A stretch of DNA of 45,473 bases, taken from the NCBI GenBank assembly GCA_017507045.1, contig JAFWBP010000008.1, positions 1 through 45,473 of the forward strand, written 5' to 3'. The notes beneath the pieces were generated by a model, which was not told where the DNA came from, searched no databases, and saw only the letters and a program-made list of their open reading frames with translations. A program made the position numbers and the translations under genes. This document shows positions 24,415 through 31,375 of this stretch, in pieces; position 1 is the first letter of the stretch, and each line of letters starts with the position of its first letter. The DNA comes from Clostridia bacterium. GTDB taxonomy: Bacteria; Bacillota; Clostridia; Christensenellales; Borkfalkiaceae.

Positions 24415-25514
24415 TTGATTTGACAAAGGAGCTGGATGAAGAGGTCGTCATCACCGAAGATCTCCCTTCGGACGACGATTTTCTTGCCGAACTGGGCGAG
24501 GACGCCATCGTCATTGGAGACGACGGCGTTTTGAGCGTTGCCGATGAGGGCGGCGCGGCGGAGGATTTTGCCGCAGAGGCATTGGAAAATGCAGGCGAAG
24601 CCGTTGTAACTGACGGCCAAGACGGGGCTCTTGATGATTTCGAGCGAGAGCTAGCCGCTCGGCGCGATCGCGCGCGCGGCGCTGATGAGAAGGCTCGCCC
24701 CGATGATAAATTCCGCTCCATGGCGGAAAAGTTCGATTCAAACGTTGATTATACAACGGTGCTTGGCAACTTCGAAGGTCCGCTCGATCTTCTTTTGCAT
24801 CTCATCAACCGCGAAGAGATCGAGATCAAGGATATCTTCGTTTCGCAGGTCACTGAGCAGTTCCTCGATTATATGAAGGGCTTGCCTTATCTCGATGTGG
24901 ACAAGGTAACCGAATATCTCAATATCGCGGCAACGATCATCAAGATCAAGGCGCAATCGCTCGTGCCCAGCATCGACGAGATGGAGGATTATTACGACGG
25001 CGACATCGAAGACGATAAGGCACAGCTCATTCGCGCCCTCGAAGAGTACCGGCTCATCAAAGAGGAGATGCAAAAGCTCAAAGAGCTGGAAACGATCGGC
25101 TACTACTTCAAGGAACCGGATAAGGATGTTGGCGAAACGAAAACGGTGTTCTCCCTCGAAAACCTCACCTTAGATGGGCTCGTGCGCGCGATGTCTGCTC
25201 TGCTCGTAAAACGCGAGAATGCGCTCGAGGAAGGAGAGATTCGTGAGATTCCGCGCGATGAATACACCGTTCGCCAGAAGATCCTTTTCATTCTTGAAGT
25301 CTTTGAAAATCACGAGGAGGTGCGCTTTGAAGAGCTGTTTACGAAGGATTTCACGAAATCGGAAATCGTGACGACCTTCCAGGCGCTCTTGGAGCTATTA
25401 AAACACCAATACCTGCATGTGCGCCAAGCGGAACTGTTTGGGCAAATTACGATCGCTTTCAACCCTGAATCGCCCCATCATTGGGTGGAACAGCAGATTG
25501 ACGAATATGAATAA
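24408..25514 (+). CDS. scpA: Segregation and condensation protein A with acidic N-terminal extension
   Basis: ScpA is the kleisin subunit that bridges the heads of the SMC dimer together with ScpB in chromosome compaction. The ScpA domain begins near residue 115 (Y-T-T-V-L-G-N-F-E-G-P-L-D-L-L-L) and runs to the C-terminus with typical I-K-I-K-A-Q-S-L and winged-helix regions. The first ~110 residues are an extension rich in Asp, Glu and Ala; most ScpA proteins have about 250 residues against 368 here. The ATG at 24408 overlaps the M50 stop. A start nearer to the domain is possible, but the ATG at 24720 is preceded by no clear ribosome site. Confidence 0.92.
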   Translation: MVIDLTKELDEEVVITEDLPSDDDFLAELGEDAIVIGDDGVLSVADEGGAAEDFAAEALENAGEAVVTDGQDGALDDFERELAARRDRARGADEKARPDDKFRSMAEKFDSNVDYTTVLGNFEGPLDLLLHLINREEIEIKDIFVSQVTEQFLDYMKGLPYLDVDKVTEYLNIAATIIKIKAQSLVPSIDEMEDYYDGDIEDDKAQLIRALEEYRLIKEEMQKLKELETIGYYFKEPDKDVGETKTVFSLENLTLDGLVRAMSALLVKRENALEEGEIREIPRDEYTVRQKILFILEVFENHEEVRFEELFTKDFTKSEIVTTFQALLELLKHQYLHVRQAELFGQITIAFNPESPHHWVEQQIDEYE

Positions 25515-25522
25515 GGAGGGGA

Positions 25523-26254
25523 ATGATGGAAAATTTAGTGAATATCATCGAGGCGGTGCTCTTTGCCTCGGGAAAAGCGGTTGCTATTAAGGATATTTCG
25601 GAAAAGCTTGGCGTTTCGGAGAATAAAGTGAAGGATGCGCTCACCGTGCTCAAGGAGCGCTACACCGTGGAGGGCGGTATTCAGCTGCTTGAATTCAATA
25701 AAAAAGCGCAACTTGCTTCCAACCCCGTATATAAAGATTCGATTGCCGCCGTGCTCAATCCCATTCGCGAGAAGGAGCTTACACGCACCATTTTGGAATG
25801 TGCGGCGATTATCGCCTACAAGCAGCCCATCACGCGTACGGAAATCGAAATGCTACGCGGCGTGAGCAGTGATTACGGCGTGAATGCGCTCGTAGATCTC
25901 GGGCTCATCTACCCCTGCGGCAGAAAGGATGCCATTGGCCACCCCGTGCTCTTTGCAACAACGGACGAATTTTTGAAGCGCTTTAAGCTGAATTCTCTCG
26001 AGGATCTTCCCGATTACGATCAGCTCATGGCGGCGATCGCTCGCCCCGATGATGAGCGCGATAGCTATCTTTACGCGCGCGGTGAGTGGGAGAACATCGA
26101 TGCGGATAGCTCGAGTACGCTGGGCAGTGAGCCGCAGGCGCCCACCGAAAAGGCGAAGAAGCAGCCGCAAAAGGAAGAAGTGGTTGAAGGCGGCTACGAA
26201 ATCCCCGATTTCCTCAAGGGATTGGATGATACAGATATCGTGAAGATTTCGTAA
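25523..26254 (+). CDS. scpB: Segregation and condensation protein B
   Basis: ScpB dimers bind the central part of ScpA and regulate the SMC complex. The 243-residue protein has two winged-helix domains (about residues 1-75 and 85-165), with E-A-V-L-F-A-S-G-K at the N-terminus and I-A-Y-K-Q-P-I-T-R near 95-105. A flexible, Lys/Glu-rich C-terminal tail of about 60 residues ends in a short conserved-looking patch (YEIPDFLKGLDD). AAGGAGGGG precedes the double ATG. It follows scpA by 8 bases. Confidence 0.95.
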   Translation: MMENLVNIIEAVLFASGKAVAIKDISEKLGVSENKVKDALTVLKERYTVEGGIQLLEFNKKAQLASNPVYKDSIAAVLNPIREKELTRTILECAAIIAYKQPITRTEIEMLRGVSSDYGVNALVDLGLIYPCGRKDAIGHPVLFATTDEFLKRFKLNSLEDLPDYDQLMAAIARPDDERDSYLYARGEWENIDADSSSTLGSEPQAPTEKAKKQPQKEEVVEGGYEIPDFLKGLDDTDIVKIS

Positions 26255-26320
26255 AAAACTTCCCGAAAGAGAAAGCGTGCGAATAAGCCGATGCTCTATC
26301 AATTGCATAAAGAATATTTC

Positions 26321-26354
26321 ATTCGCTCATATTGTTGATATGGGCGAATTTTTT
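26321..26354 (+). terminator. Terminator-like hairpin overlapping the start of the DUF2953-like gene
   Basis: ATTCGCTCATAT (26321-26332) and ATATGGGCGAAT (26338-26349) form a 12-bp stem with one G-T pair and a five-base loop, followed by six Ts. It has all features of a Rho-independent terminator after scpB, yet the ATG of the next gene (26340-26342) sits in its 3' arm. Confidence 0.75.
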
Positions 26355-26924
26355 ATTTGGTCGTTCTTTCTCGGAATGGTTTTATTTTTCTTTCCGATCT
26401 TCGTGGGCATGGATATCTACGTTGACGTGCCAAAGAACAGAGCGTGGTTCGCCCTGAGCGTTTTCGGGCTTCGCGTTTTCGGCGGCTACGGCGAGGTGAG
26501 AAAAGAGGGCGTTGCCATTCATCTCACCAAAAAGTTCGCCGTAATCGTTGATTTCATCAAAATGCGTGACGATACGCGCAAATATTTTGAGATCACAGAT
26601 GGTTTCCAGCTCTATAAGCTTCATCACATCGTGGAGACGGGCGGAGCGGAAAGCATTTACGGAATCATGATTGCGGCGGCACTGCAATCGGCAGGCGGAG
26701 CAGCGTTTTCTGTGCTCAGAACGCGGCATCCCTTTCTTTCTCTCAAAAACGGAACAGTGCTCGCCGATCATAACTGCCTGAAGGTTTCCGTGGAAGTGAT
26801 CACAATTTTCAACGGACTCGTTTTAACGCTCGCATTCACAAAAAAATCATTGGAGGCATTATTAAATTGGATAAGAAACAAAAAGTTGACGGCATTATGG
26901 AACGCACGGCGGAACAACTCGTGA
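26340..26924 (+). CDS. DUF2953-like membrane protein (YtfI-like)
   Basis: This 194-residue protein has one N-terminal hydrophobic segment (residues 5-25) and a soluble domain with Y-V-D-V-P and R-V-F-G-G-Y-G-E-V patterns. It lies directly before gerW, as ytfI does before ytfJ in Bacillus, which is the main reason for the DUF2953 assignment. Function is unknown; a sporulation link is inferred from the neighbour. ATG at 26340 lies inside a terminator-like stem and has no ribosome site; the next Met (26376) would cut the membrane segment. The end overlaps gerW by 58 bases. Confidence 0.65.
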   Translation: MGEFFIWSFFLGMVLFFFPIFVGMDIYVDVPKNRAWFALSVFGLRVFGGYGEVRKEGVAIHLTKKFAVIVDFIKMRDDTRKYFEITDGFQLYKLHHIVETGGAESIYGIMIAAALQSAGGAAFSVLRTRHPFLSLKNGTVLADHNCLKVSVEVITIFNGLVLTLAFTKKSLEALLNWIRNKKLTALWNARRNNS

Positions 26925-27247
26925 AACTTGTGGACGTGAACACCGTAATCGGAAATCCTGTGTTTTCCGCGAGCGGAGCACAGATCATTCCCTTCACGAA
27001 GGTGACGATGGGCTATCTCTCGGGAGGTGGAGAATACGGCGAGGTGAAAGCGGTGAAAGAGGATGAAACTTTCCCGTTTGCAGGCGGTGCAGGCACCGTT
27101 GTGAACATCAAACCGATCGGGTTTTTGATTGATGACGGCAACGAATGCCGCGTTGTGAAGGTGACGAGTGATCCTTTGGATGGGCTCATTGAAAAGGCAG
27201 GCGAACTCTTTGGGAAATTCGTGAAGAAGGAAGAAGATGCACAGTAA
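26867..27247 (+). CDS. gerW: GerW family sporulation protein (YtfJ-like)
   Basis: Bacillus GerW/YtfJ is a forespore protein needed for proper spore germination with L-alanine. This 126-residue protein shows the family core V-I-G-N-P-V (residue 27 on), I-I-P-F-T-K-V, a glycine stretch G-G-G-E-Y-G, G-G-A-G-T, and an I-K-P-I-G-F-L pattern. The start is TTG at 26867, supported by GGAGG 10 bases upstream, inside the end of the DUF2953-like gene. Its stop overlaps the start of the next gene (ATGCACAGTAA). Confidence 0.92.
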   Translation: MDKKQKVDGIMERTAEQLVKLVDVNTVIGNPVFSASGAQIIPFTKVTMGYLSGGGEYGEVKAVKEDETFPFAGGAGTVVNIKPIGFLIDDGNECRVVKVTSDPLDGLIEKAGELFGKFVKKEEDAQ

Positions 27248-28289
27248 CGGGCGCTTCCGAGCTCAGCTCTTCTACCGTTTCCCACAGCTTGGGCGCTTTA
27301 TTTGCTTCGTTTTGCTGCTTCTCGCGGTTTTTGCAGGCGTTGCGCCGTTTTCCGGTGAAAATTTCAAGGCTTCGGCGGCAACGCAGGGCGGGGCAGAATG
27401 TGTAGTTGAGGTATCCTCGCGGCGCTTTTTGCATGCACGGAACGCAGATACACGCCTTCCCATGGCAAGCACGACGAAGATTCTCACGGCAATCATTGTG
27501 ATTGAGGATTGCGATCTCGATGAAACTGTGAAGATTCCTCGGGAAGCGGAAGGCACGGAGGGCTCAAGCGTATATTTGAAGGCGGGGGAAGCCTACACCG
27601 TGCGAGATCTTCTTTACGGGCTTATGTTGCGCTCGGGCAACGATTGCGCCGTAGCACTTGCCCTCCATCACAGCGGGAGTGTGCGTGCTTTTGCCGCCGA
27701 AATGGTAAAGCGCGCGAACGAAATGGGGGCGGAACACAGCGGATTTACAAATCCGCACGGACTTCCAAACAACGGGCACTATACAACGGCGCGCGATCTG
27801 GCGCTCGTTTCCGCCTACGCCATGCAAAACGAAACGTTTGAGGAGATCGTTTCATGCAAATACTACGAGGCACGCGGCTGGAAAAATAAGAACAAGATGC
27901 TGTGGCAATACGAGGGCGCGATCGGCGTAAAAACGGGTTTTACAACCGCGGCGGGGCGTTGCCTCGTAACCTGCGCTGAGAGAAACGGCATGAAGCTCGT
28001 TACCGTTCTTTTGAATTGCCCGCAGACGTACGAGCGCACAAGTGAGCTTTTAAACGGTGCGTACGCCGCCTATCAGATGATTCCGCTCGTTAATCCTTCC
28101 ATGCCATACGAACGGCTGGAGATCAAGTACGCCTTTTCATATCCGCTCACGAAAGAGGAGCTTGAAAAAGTGGAAATCCACGCCGAGCTCAACGGCTTTT
28201 CGCCGCAAGCAAAAGGTGAAGTTGCAGGAAGGCTTTCGATTTATCTTGAAAATAACTTGCTTTTTTCGCAAAATTTGTATATGATATAA
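27237..28289 (+). CDS. dacB: D-alanyl-D-alanine carboxypeptidase (DacB-like)
   Basis: This is a second low-molecular-weight penicillin-binding protein, secreted to the outer membrane face. The 350-residue protein has a signal sequence (about 18-49), S-x-x-K at 78-81 (STTK), S-G-N at 133-135 and K-T-G at 232-234, then a shortened C-terminal part. In Bacillus dacB controls spore cortex cross-linking and lies between scpB and rluB, with spmA-spmB after it; spmA and spmB are missing here. It overlaps the end of gerW, so translation is likely coupled. Confidence 0.92.
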   Translation: MHSNGRFRAQLFYRFPQLGRFICFVLLLLAVFAGVAPFSGENFKASAATQGGAECVVEVSSRRFLHARNADTRLPMASTTKILTAIIVIEDCDLDETVKIPREAEGTEGSSVYLKAGEAYTVRDLLYGLMLRSGNDCAVALALHHSGSVRAFAAEMVKRANEMGAEHSGFTNPHGLPNNGHYTTARDLALVSAYAMQNETFEEIVSCKYYEARGWKNKNKMLWQYEGAIGVKTGFTTAAGRCLVTCAERNGMKLVTVLLNCPQTYERTSELLNGAYAAYQMIPLVNPSMPYERLEIKYAFSYPLTKEELEKVEIHAELNGFSPQAKGEVAGRLSIYLENNLLFSQNLYMI

Positions 28290-28347
28290 GTGATCGTGCG
28301 CTAAACGGTTGAATGGCACGTGATCAAGCGAAATACGAAAGGAGAGC

Positions 28348-28369
28348 AGAGTACTCTGCCAGACATACT
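28348..28369 (+). repeat. Dispersed 22-bp motif, copy upstream of rluB
   Basis: This is one of four copies of a 22-base motif (others at 8580-8601, 14651-14672 and 22131-22152) sharing AGTACT, a G at position 11 and a C/T-ATAAT-like end. It matches the dxs copy at 17 of 22 positions and includes most of a perfect 14-bp palindrome. Confidence 0.45.
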
Positions 28370-28374
28370 AATAT

Positions 28375-29088
28375 ATGCGTATCAACAAATTTCTTGCGGA
28401 ACAGGGCATTGCCTCGAGAAGGGGCGCCGATGAGATCGTTGCAGAGGGAAGGGTAACCGTAAACGGAAAATTAGCCACACCGGGCACCAACGTTGAGCTG
28501 AGCGATACCGTGATGCTCGATGGAAAAATTCTTTCCCATAAGGTGAAATACGAATACTATCTCTTGTATAAGCCGAAGGGCTGCGTTTGCACCGTGCGCG
28601 ACGAGCGAACGGAAACACCGCGCAAAACCGTGATGGATTTCCTTCCCGAAAATGCAGGGAAGGTGTTTCCCGTAGGTAGGCTGGATTATAACACGGAAGG
28701 CCTTCTCATTCTCACCAACGACGGCGAGCTTGCATACCGCCTCACCGCACCGCAGAGCGAGATTCCCAAAACTTATCTCGTGCGTGTGGAAGGAGCAATA
28801 ACGCCCGTGCAGCTCAACCGCCTCCGCGCAGGCGTGGAGATTGAAAAGGGCGTTATCACGAAGAAGTGCAAGGTTAACGTTGTTGAAACGGATAAAAAGT
28901 ATACGAAATTGCACGTCGTTCTCACAGAGGGCAAGAACCGTGAGATCCGCAAGATGTTTGCGGCGGTGGGAAAAGAAGTTGCCTTCTTAAAGCGCATAAA
29001 AATAGGCGAGCTCACGCTTTCGGGGCTTGATCGCGCCGAGGTGCGCCGCCTCACGCAAGAGGAAATCTTTTATCTGAAAAATTTATAA
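28375..29088 (+). CDS. rluB: RluB/RsuA family rRNA pseudouridine synthase
   Basis: The enzyme isomerises a uridine in rRNA (23S for RluB). The 237-residue protein has an N-terminal S4 domain (M-R-I-N-K-F-L-A-E, residues 1-60) and the catalytic G-R-L-D-Y-N-T-E-G-L-L motif near residues 101-111, whose Asp is the nucleophile. N-R-E-I-R-K-M near 195 is typical of the RsuA group. The ATG lies 30 bases after an AAAGGAG; between them is the palindrome GCAGAGTACTCTGC (28346-28359), whose folding would bring the ribosome site closer. The spacing is therefore unusual. Confidence 0.93.
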   Translation: MRINKFLAEQGIASRRGADEIVAEGRVTVNGKLATPGTNVELSDTVMLDGKILSHKVKYEYYLLYKPKGCVCTVRDERTETPRKTVMDFLPENAGKVFPVGRLDYNTEGLLILTNDGELAYRLTAPQSEIPKTYLVRVEGAITPVQLNRLRAGVEIEKGVITKKCKVNVVETDKKYTKLHVVLTEGKNREIRKMFAAVGKEVAFLKRIKIGELTLSGLDRAEVRRLTQEEIFYLKNL

Positions 29089-29092
29089 TGCA

Positions 29093-29122
29093 AAGCGCCC
29101 GCATTTAGCGGGCGCTTCGTTA
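29093..29122. terminator. Terminator between the convergent rluB and lexA genes
   Basis: AAGCGCCCGC and GCGGGCGCTT form a perfect 10-bp stem with loop ATTTA. T tracts are short on both strands, but the position between convergent stops supports a bidirectional terminator. Confidence 0.7.
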
Positions 29123-29127
29123 TAAGC

Positions 29128-29736
29128 TTACAGTGTTCGTATAAGGCCGACAACTTTGCCGATGATCATCGCCTCGCTATCCGAATCGAGAACGTAATCG
29201 GAGAGGGCGGAGTTTTCGGGGTGAAGGATCACCTTATCGCCTTTGCGGAAATAGCGTTTTACGGTTGCGCCCTGCACGCGGCTATCGGGCGTGAAGAGGG
29301 CAACGACGATATCGCCGTTGTTCGCAGTTTCCTGCTTTTTTACGATGATTTTATCACCGTTGAAGATGCCTGCCTCAATCATACTATCACCCTTCACGCG
29401 GAGCATGAAGAGATCTTCGCCGCGAAATTCACCGGAAGGGATTGGGTAATACCCCTCGAAATTGTGTGCAGCAAGAATGGGGTAGCCTGCCGTAACCGTT
29501 CCCACGAGGGGAATATGGGTAACGCTCTCGCGCTTAATCACGACGGCGCGCTTTTTCTTATCTGCCTTTTCCAGATAGCCCATATCCCTGAGACGGTTGA
29601 TATAGCTATATGCCGTTGCCGTCGATTTAATATCAAGATCGTTGCACATATCGCGCACCGTAGGAGGATAGCCGTTATCCTCCATGTACTGTTTGATATA
29701 ATCGAGTACTTCCAAGAGCCTATTCGTGCTGAGCAT
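29128..29736 (-). CDS. lexA: SOS repressor LexA
   Basis: LexA represses DNA-damage genes and cleaves itself when RecA filaments form. The 202-residue protein has an N-terminal winged helix (residues 1-65, Y-P-P-T-V-R-D-M, K-S-T-A-T-A-Y) and an S24 peptidase domain. The cleavage site is Ala83-Gly84 (VTAGYP), with catalytic Ser118 (GDSMIEAG) and Lys160 (ATVKRYF). AGGAGG precedes the ATG. It has its own promoter with a candidate LexA box and is not linked to recA here. Confidence 0.96.
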   Translation of the reverse strand: MLSTNRLLEVLDYIKQYMEDNGYPPTVRDMCNDLDIKSTATAYSYINRLRDMGYLEKADKKKRAVVIKRESVTHIPLVGTVTAGYPILAAHNFEGYYPIPSGEFRGEDLFMLRVKGDSMIEAGIFNGDKIIVKKQETANNGDIVVALFTPDSRVQGATVKRYFRKGDKVILHPENSALSDYVLDSDSEAMIIGKVVGLIRTL

Positions 29737-29753
29737 AACGCACCTCCTGTCGT

Positions 29754-29783
29754 ATTATAACATATTTTGTAGAACCTTGTAAA
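29754..29783 (-). promoter_or_regulatory. Promoter of lexA
   Basis: On the minus strand TTTACA (29778-29783) and TATAAT (29754-29759) are spaced by 18 bases. The short leader carries the AGGAGG ribosome site. Confidence 0.7.
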
Positions 29784-29793
29784 CTTTTGTTTC
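29780..29793. promoter_or_regulatory. Possible degenerate LexA box
   Basis: TAAACTTTTGTTTC agrees with about two thirds of the Gram-positive SOS box (CGAACRNRYGTTYC), including AAC and GTTTC. It overlaps the -35 box of lexA, where autoregulation is expected. The match is weak and rests mainly on position. Confidence 0.3.
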
Positions 29794-29822
29794 TATATTT
29801 TAGAAAAAAAATTGCTTTTTGC

Positions 29823-29851
29823 TTGATTTTTTTTCGATTCTACCTTATAAT
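29823..29851 (+). promoter_or_regulatory. Vegetative-type promoter of the small Cys-rich gene
   Basis: TTGATT (29823-29828) and TATAAT (29846-29851) are spaced by 17 bases. Six bases (AAGGAT) separate the -10 box from the ATG. AAGGA could look like a ribosome site but lies too close to the ATG and at the predicted transcript start. Confidence 0.7.
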
Positions 29852-29857
29852 AAGGAT

Positions 29858-30040
29858 ATGGAAATCAAAATATGCGTTTTAGATGATAATAAAGAGTGCG
29901 ACGGATGCCTCGAGTGCGAGGTGTGCGATCTCGATCCCGCGAAGGTGTGCGATAATTGCGGCAAATGCCTTGAGGTGAAGGATTACGCCACGATCAAGAT
30001 CGATCAAATCATTACCGATCCGGAGGATGCGAACGCATAA
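29858..30040 (+). CDS. Small cysteine-rich protein, eight Cys
   Basis: This 60-residue acidic protein has Cys at positions 6, 14, 17, 20, 23, 31, 34 and 37, mostly in C-x-x-C steps. The pattern suggests metal binding: either two iron-sulfur clusters or zinc. It is not a standard ferredoxin, because the C-P that ends such motifs is missing. Similar short proteins are seen in Clostridia without assigned function. It is divergent from lexA with about 120 bases between the starts, has its own promoter and a terminator, and is predicted leaderless. Confidence 0.75.
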   Translation: MEIKICVLDDNKECDGCLECEVCDLDPAKVCDNCGKCLEVKDYATIKIDQIITDPEDANA

Positions 30041-30094
30041 GTGCAGTAACGCGGTTCATCTCTTTTGCGTAAAATATAACTTGAAAAAATTAAT

Positions 30095-30126
30095 CCCGGC
30101 CGAAAAACGGTCGGGCATTCTTTTTA
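30095..30126. terminator. Bidirectional terminator between the Cys-rich gene and hflX
   Basis: CCCGGCCG and CGGTCGGG form a stem with an A-rich loop and one G-T pair. CTTTTTA follows on the plus strand and a T-rich stretch on the minus strand. It lies between convergent genes. Confidence 0.8.
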
Positions 30127-30145
30127 TATTCAGGATCTTTGCGAA

Positions 30146-31375
30146 TTATGAAAGGCGCGTATGCTGAAAGCGCACGAATTTCTCTCGGTAAATCGTGGGA
30201 ATGATTGCCGTGATGCGTGCGCCGTCGTCTGTATAGGTTACGTTCTGCTCGGTGAGAAGATTTCTAATCGCGCCGTACTCTGCCATATCACGATAATGCA
30301 CGAAGAGGGTAGCGCGAACGAATTCATTCTGCATCGCCTCGAAGATGCGCGTTTTCAGCGTTTCAAGCCCTGTGCCGCCCTTTGCCGAAATGGCAACGGC
30401 ATCCTTTGGAATACGCACGCCTCCTGCGATATCGCACTTGTTCATCACAATGAGATAGGGGGAATCGAACCCAAGCTCTTTTAAGGTATCGAGCGTGGTT
30501 TTCATTTGCAATTCGTATTCGCCTGCGGCGTCGCACACGATGAGCGCGAGATCGCAATTCAAAGCGCTTTCAAGTGTGGATTTAAACGCTTCGATGAGAT
30601 TGTGCGGCAAAGATTGCAAAAAGCCGACGGTATCCACCATGAGAAAGGGCACTCCTTCGATTTCGAAGGCGCGTGCGGTGGGATCGAGCGTGGCGAAGAG
30701 GGCGTTTTTTACGAAGACGTCTGCACCCGTCATCGCGTTGAGAAGGGTGGATTTTCCCGTATTCGTGTAGCCGACGAGAGCGACCGTTTTTACGCGATCC
30801 TTTTTTCTGCGTTGCACCTGCATGGCGCGGCGTTTTTTCGTTTCCTCGAGCTTTTGTTCGAGTGCGTGGATGCGTGCGCGAATGTGACGGCGATCGGTTT
30901 CGAGTTGGCTTTCACCCGGGCCGCGTGTGCCGATTCCGCCACCGAGGCGGGAGAGCGCCGCACCCTTGCCTTTAAGGCGGGGATAAATATATTGATACTG
31001 TGCCAGCTCCACCTGCAATTTTCCCTCGCTGCTCTCGGCGCGCAGGGCAAAGATATCGAGAATGAGGGTGGTGCGATCGATAACTTTGCGATTTTCAAGC
31101 GCGGCTGAAATATTCAGCGTTTGAGAAGGGGAGAGCTCGCCGTTGAAGAGAACGGTTACCTCTAACCCTTCAAGGCGCTCTTTCAGCTCTTGCAGCTTCC
31201 CTTCGCCGATAAAGGTGGCGGGGTTGATCTCACGGATATTTTGATAGATCGTGCCTGCGTAGCTTGCGCCTGCACTCTCGATGAGGGCAACGATCTCCTC
31301 GTGCAAGATTTTCGCCTCCGGGCCGAACACGGGCTGAATGACGTATACGCGCTCCACGATTGCTTCTTCCATCAT
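30146..31375 (-). CDS. hflX: Ribosome-associated GTPase HflX
   Basis: HflX splits stalled or hibernating ribosomes under stress. The 409-residue protein has an N-terminal glycine-rich domain (G-G-G-I-G-T-R-G-P-G-E, residues 145-155), a coiled linker (165-195) and a GTPase domain: G1 G-Y-T-N-T-G-K-S-T at 202-210, G3 D-T-V-G at 248-251 and G4 N-K-C-D at 312-315. Its start overlaps the stop of the recombinase gene (ATGA), so both are likely translated from one mRNA, an odd pairing. Confidence 0.96.
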   Translation of the reverse strand: MMEEAIVERVYVIQPVFGPEAKILHEEIVALIESAGASYAGTIYQNIREINPATFIGEGKLQELKERLEGLEVTVLFNGELSPSQTLNISAALENRKVIDRTTLILDIFALRAESSEGKLQVELAQYQYIYPRLKGKGAALSRLGGGIGTRGPGESQLETDRRHIRARIHALEQKLEETKKRRAMQVQRRKKDRVKTVALVGYTNTGKSTLLNAMTGADVFVKNALFATLDPTARAFEIEGVPFLMVDTVGFLQSLPHNLIEAFKSTLESALNCDLALIVCDAAGEYELQMKTTLDTLKELGFDSPYLIVMNKCDIAGGVRIPKDAVAISAKGGTGLETLKTRIFEAMQNEFVRATLFVHYRDMAEYGAIRNLLTEQNVTYTDDGARITAIIPTIYREKFVRFQHTRLS

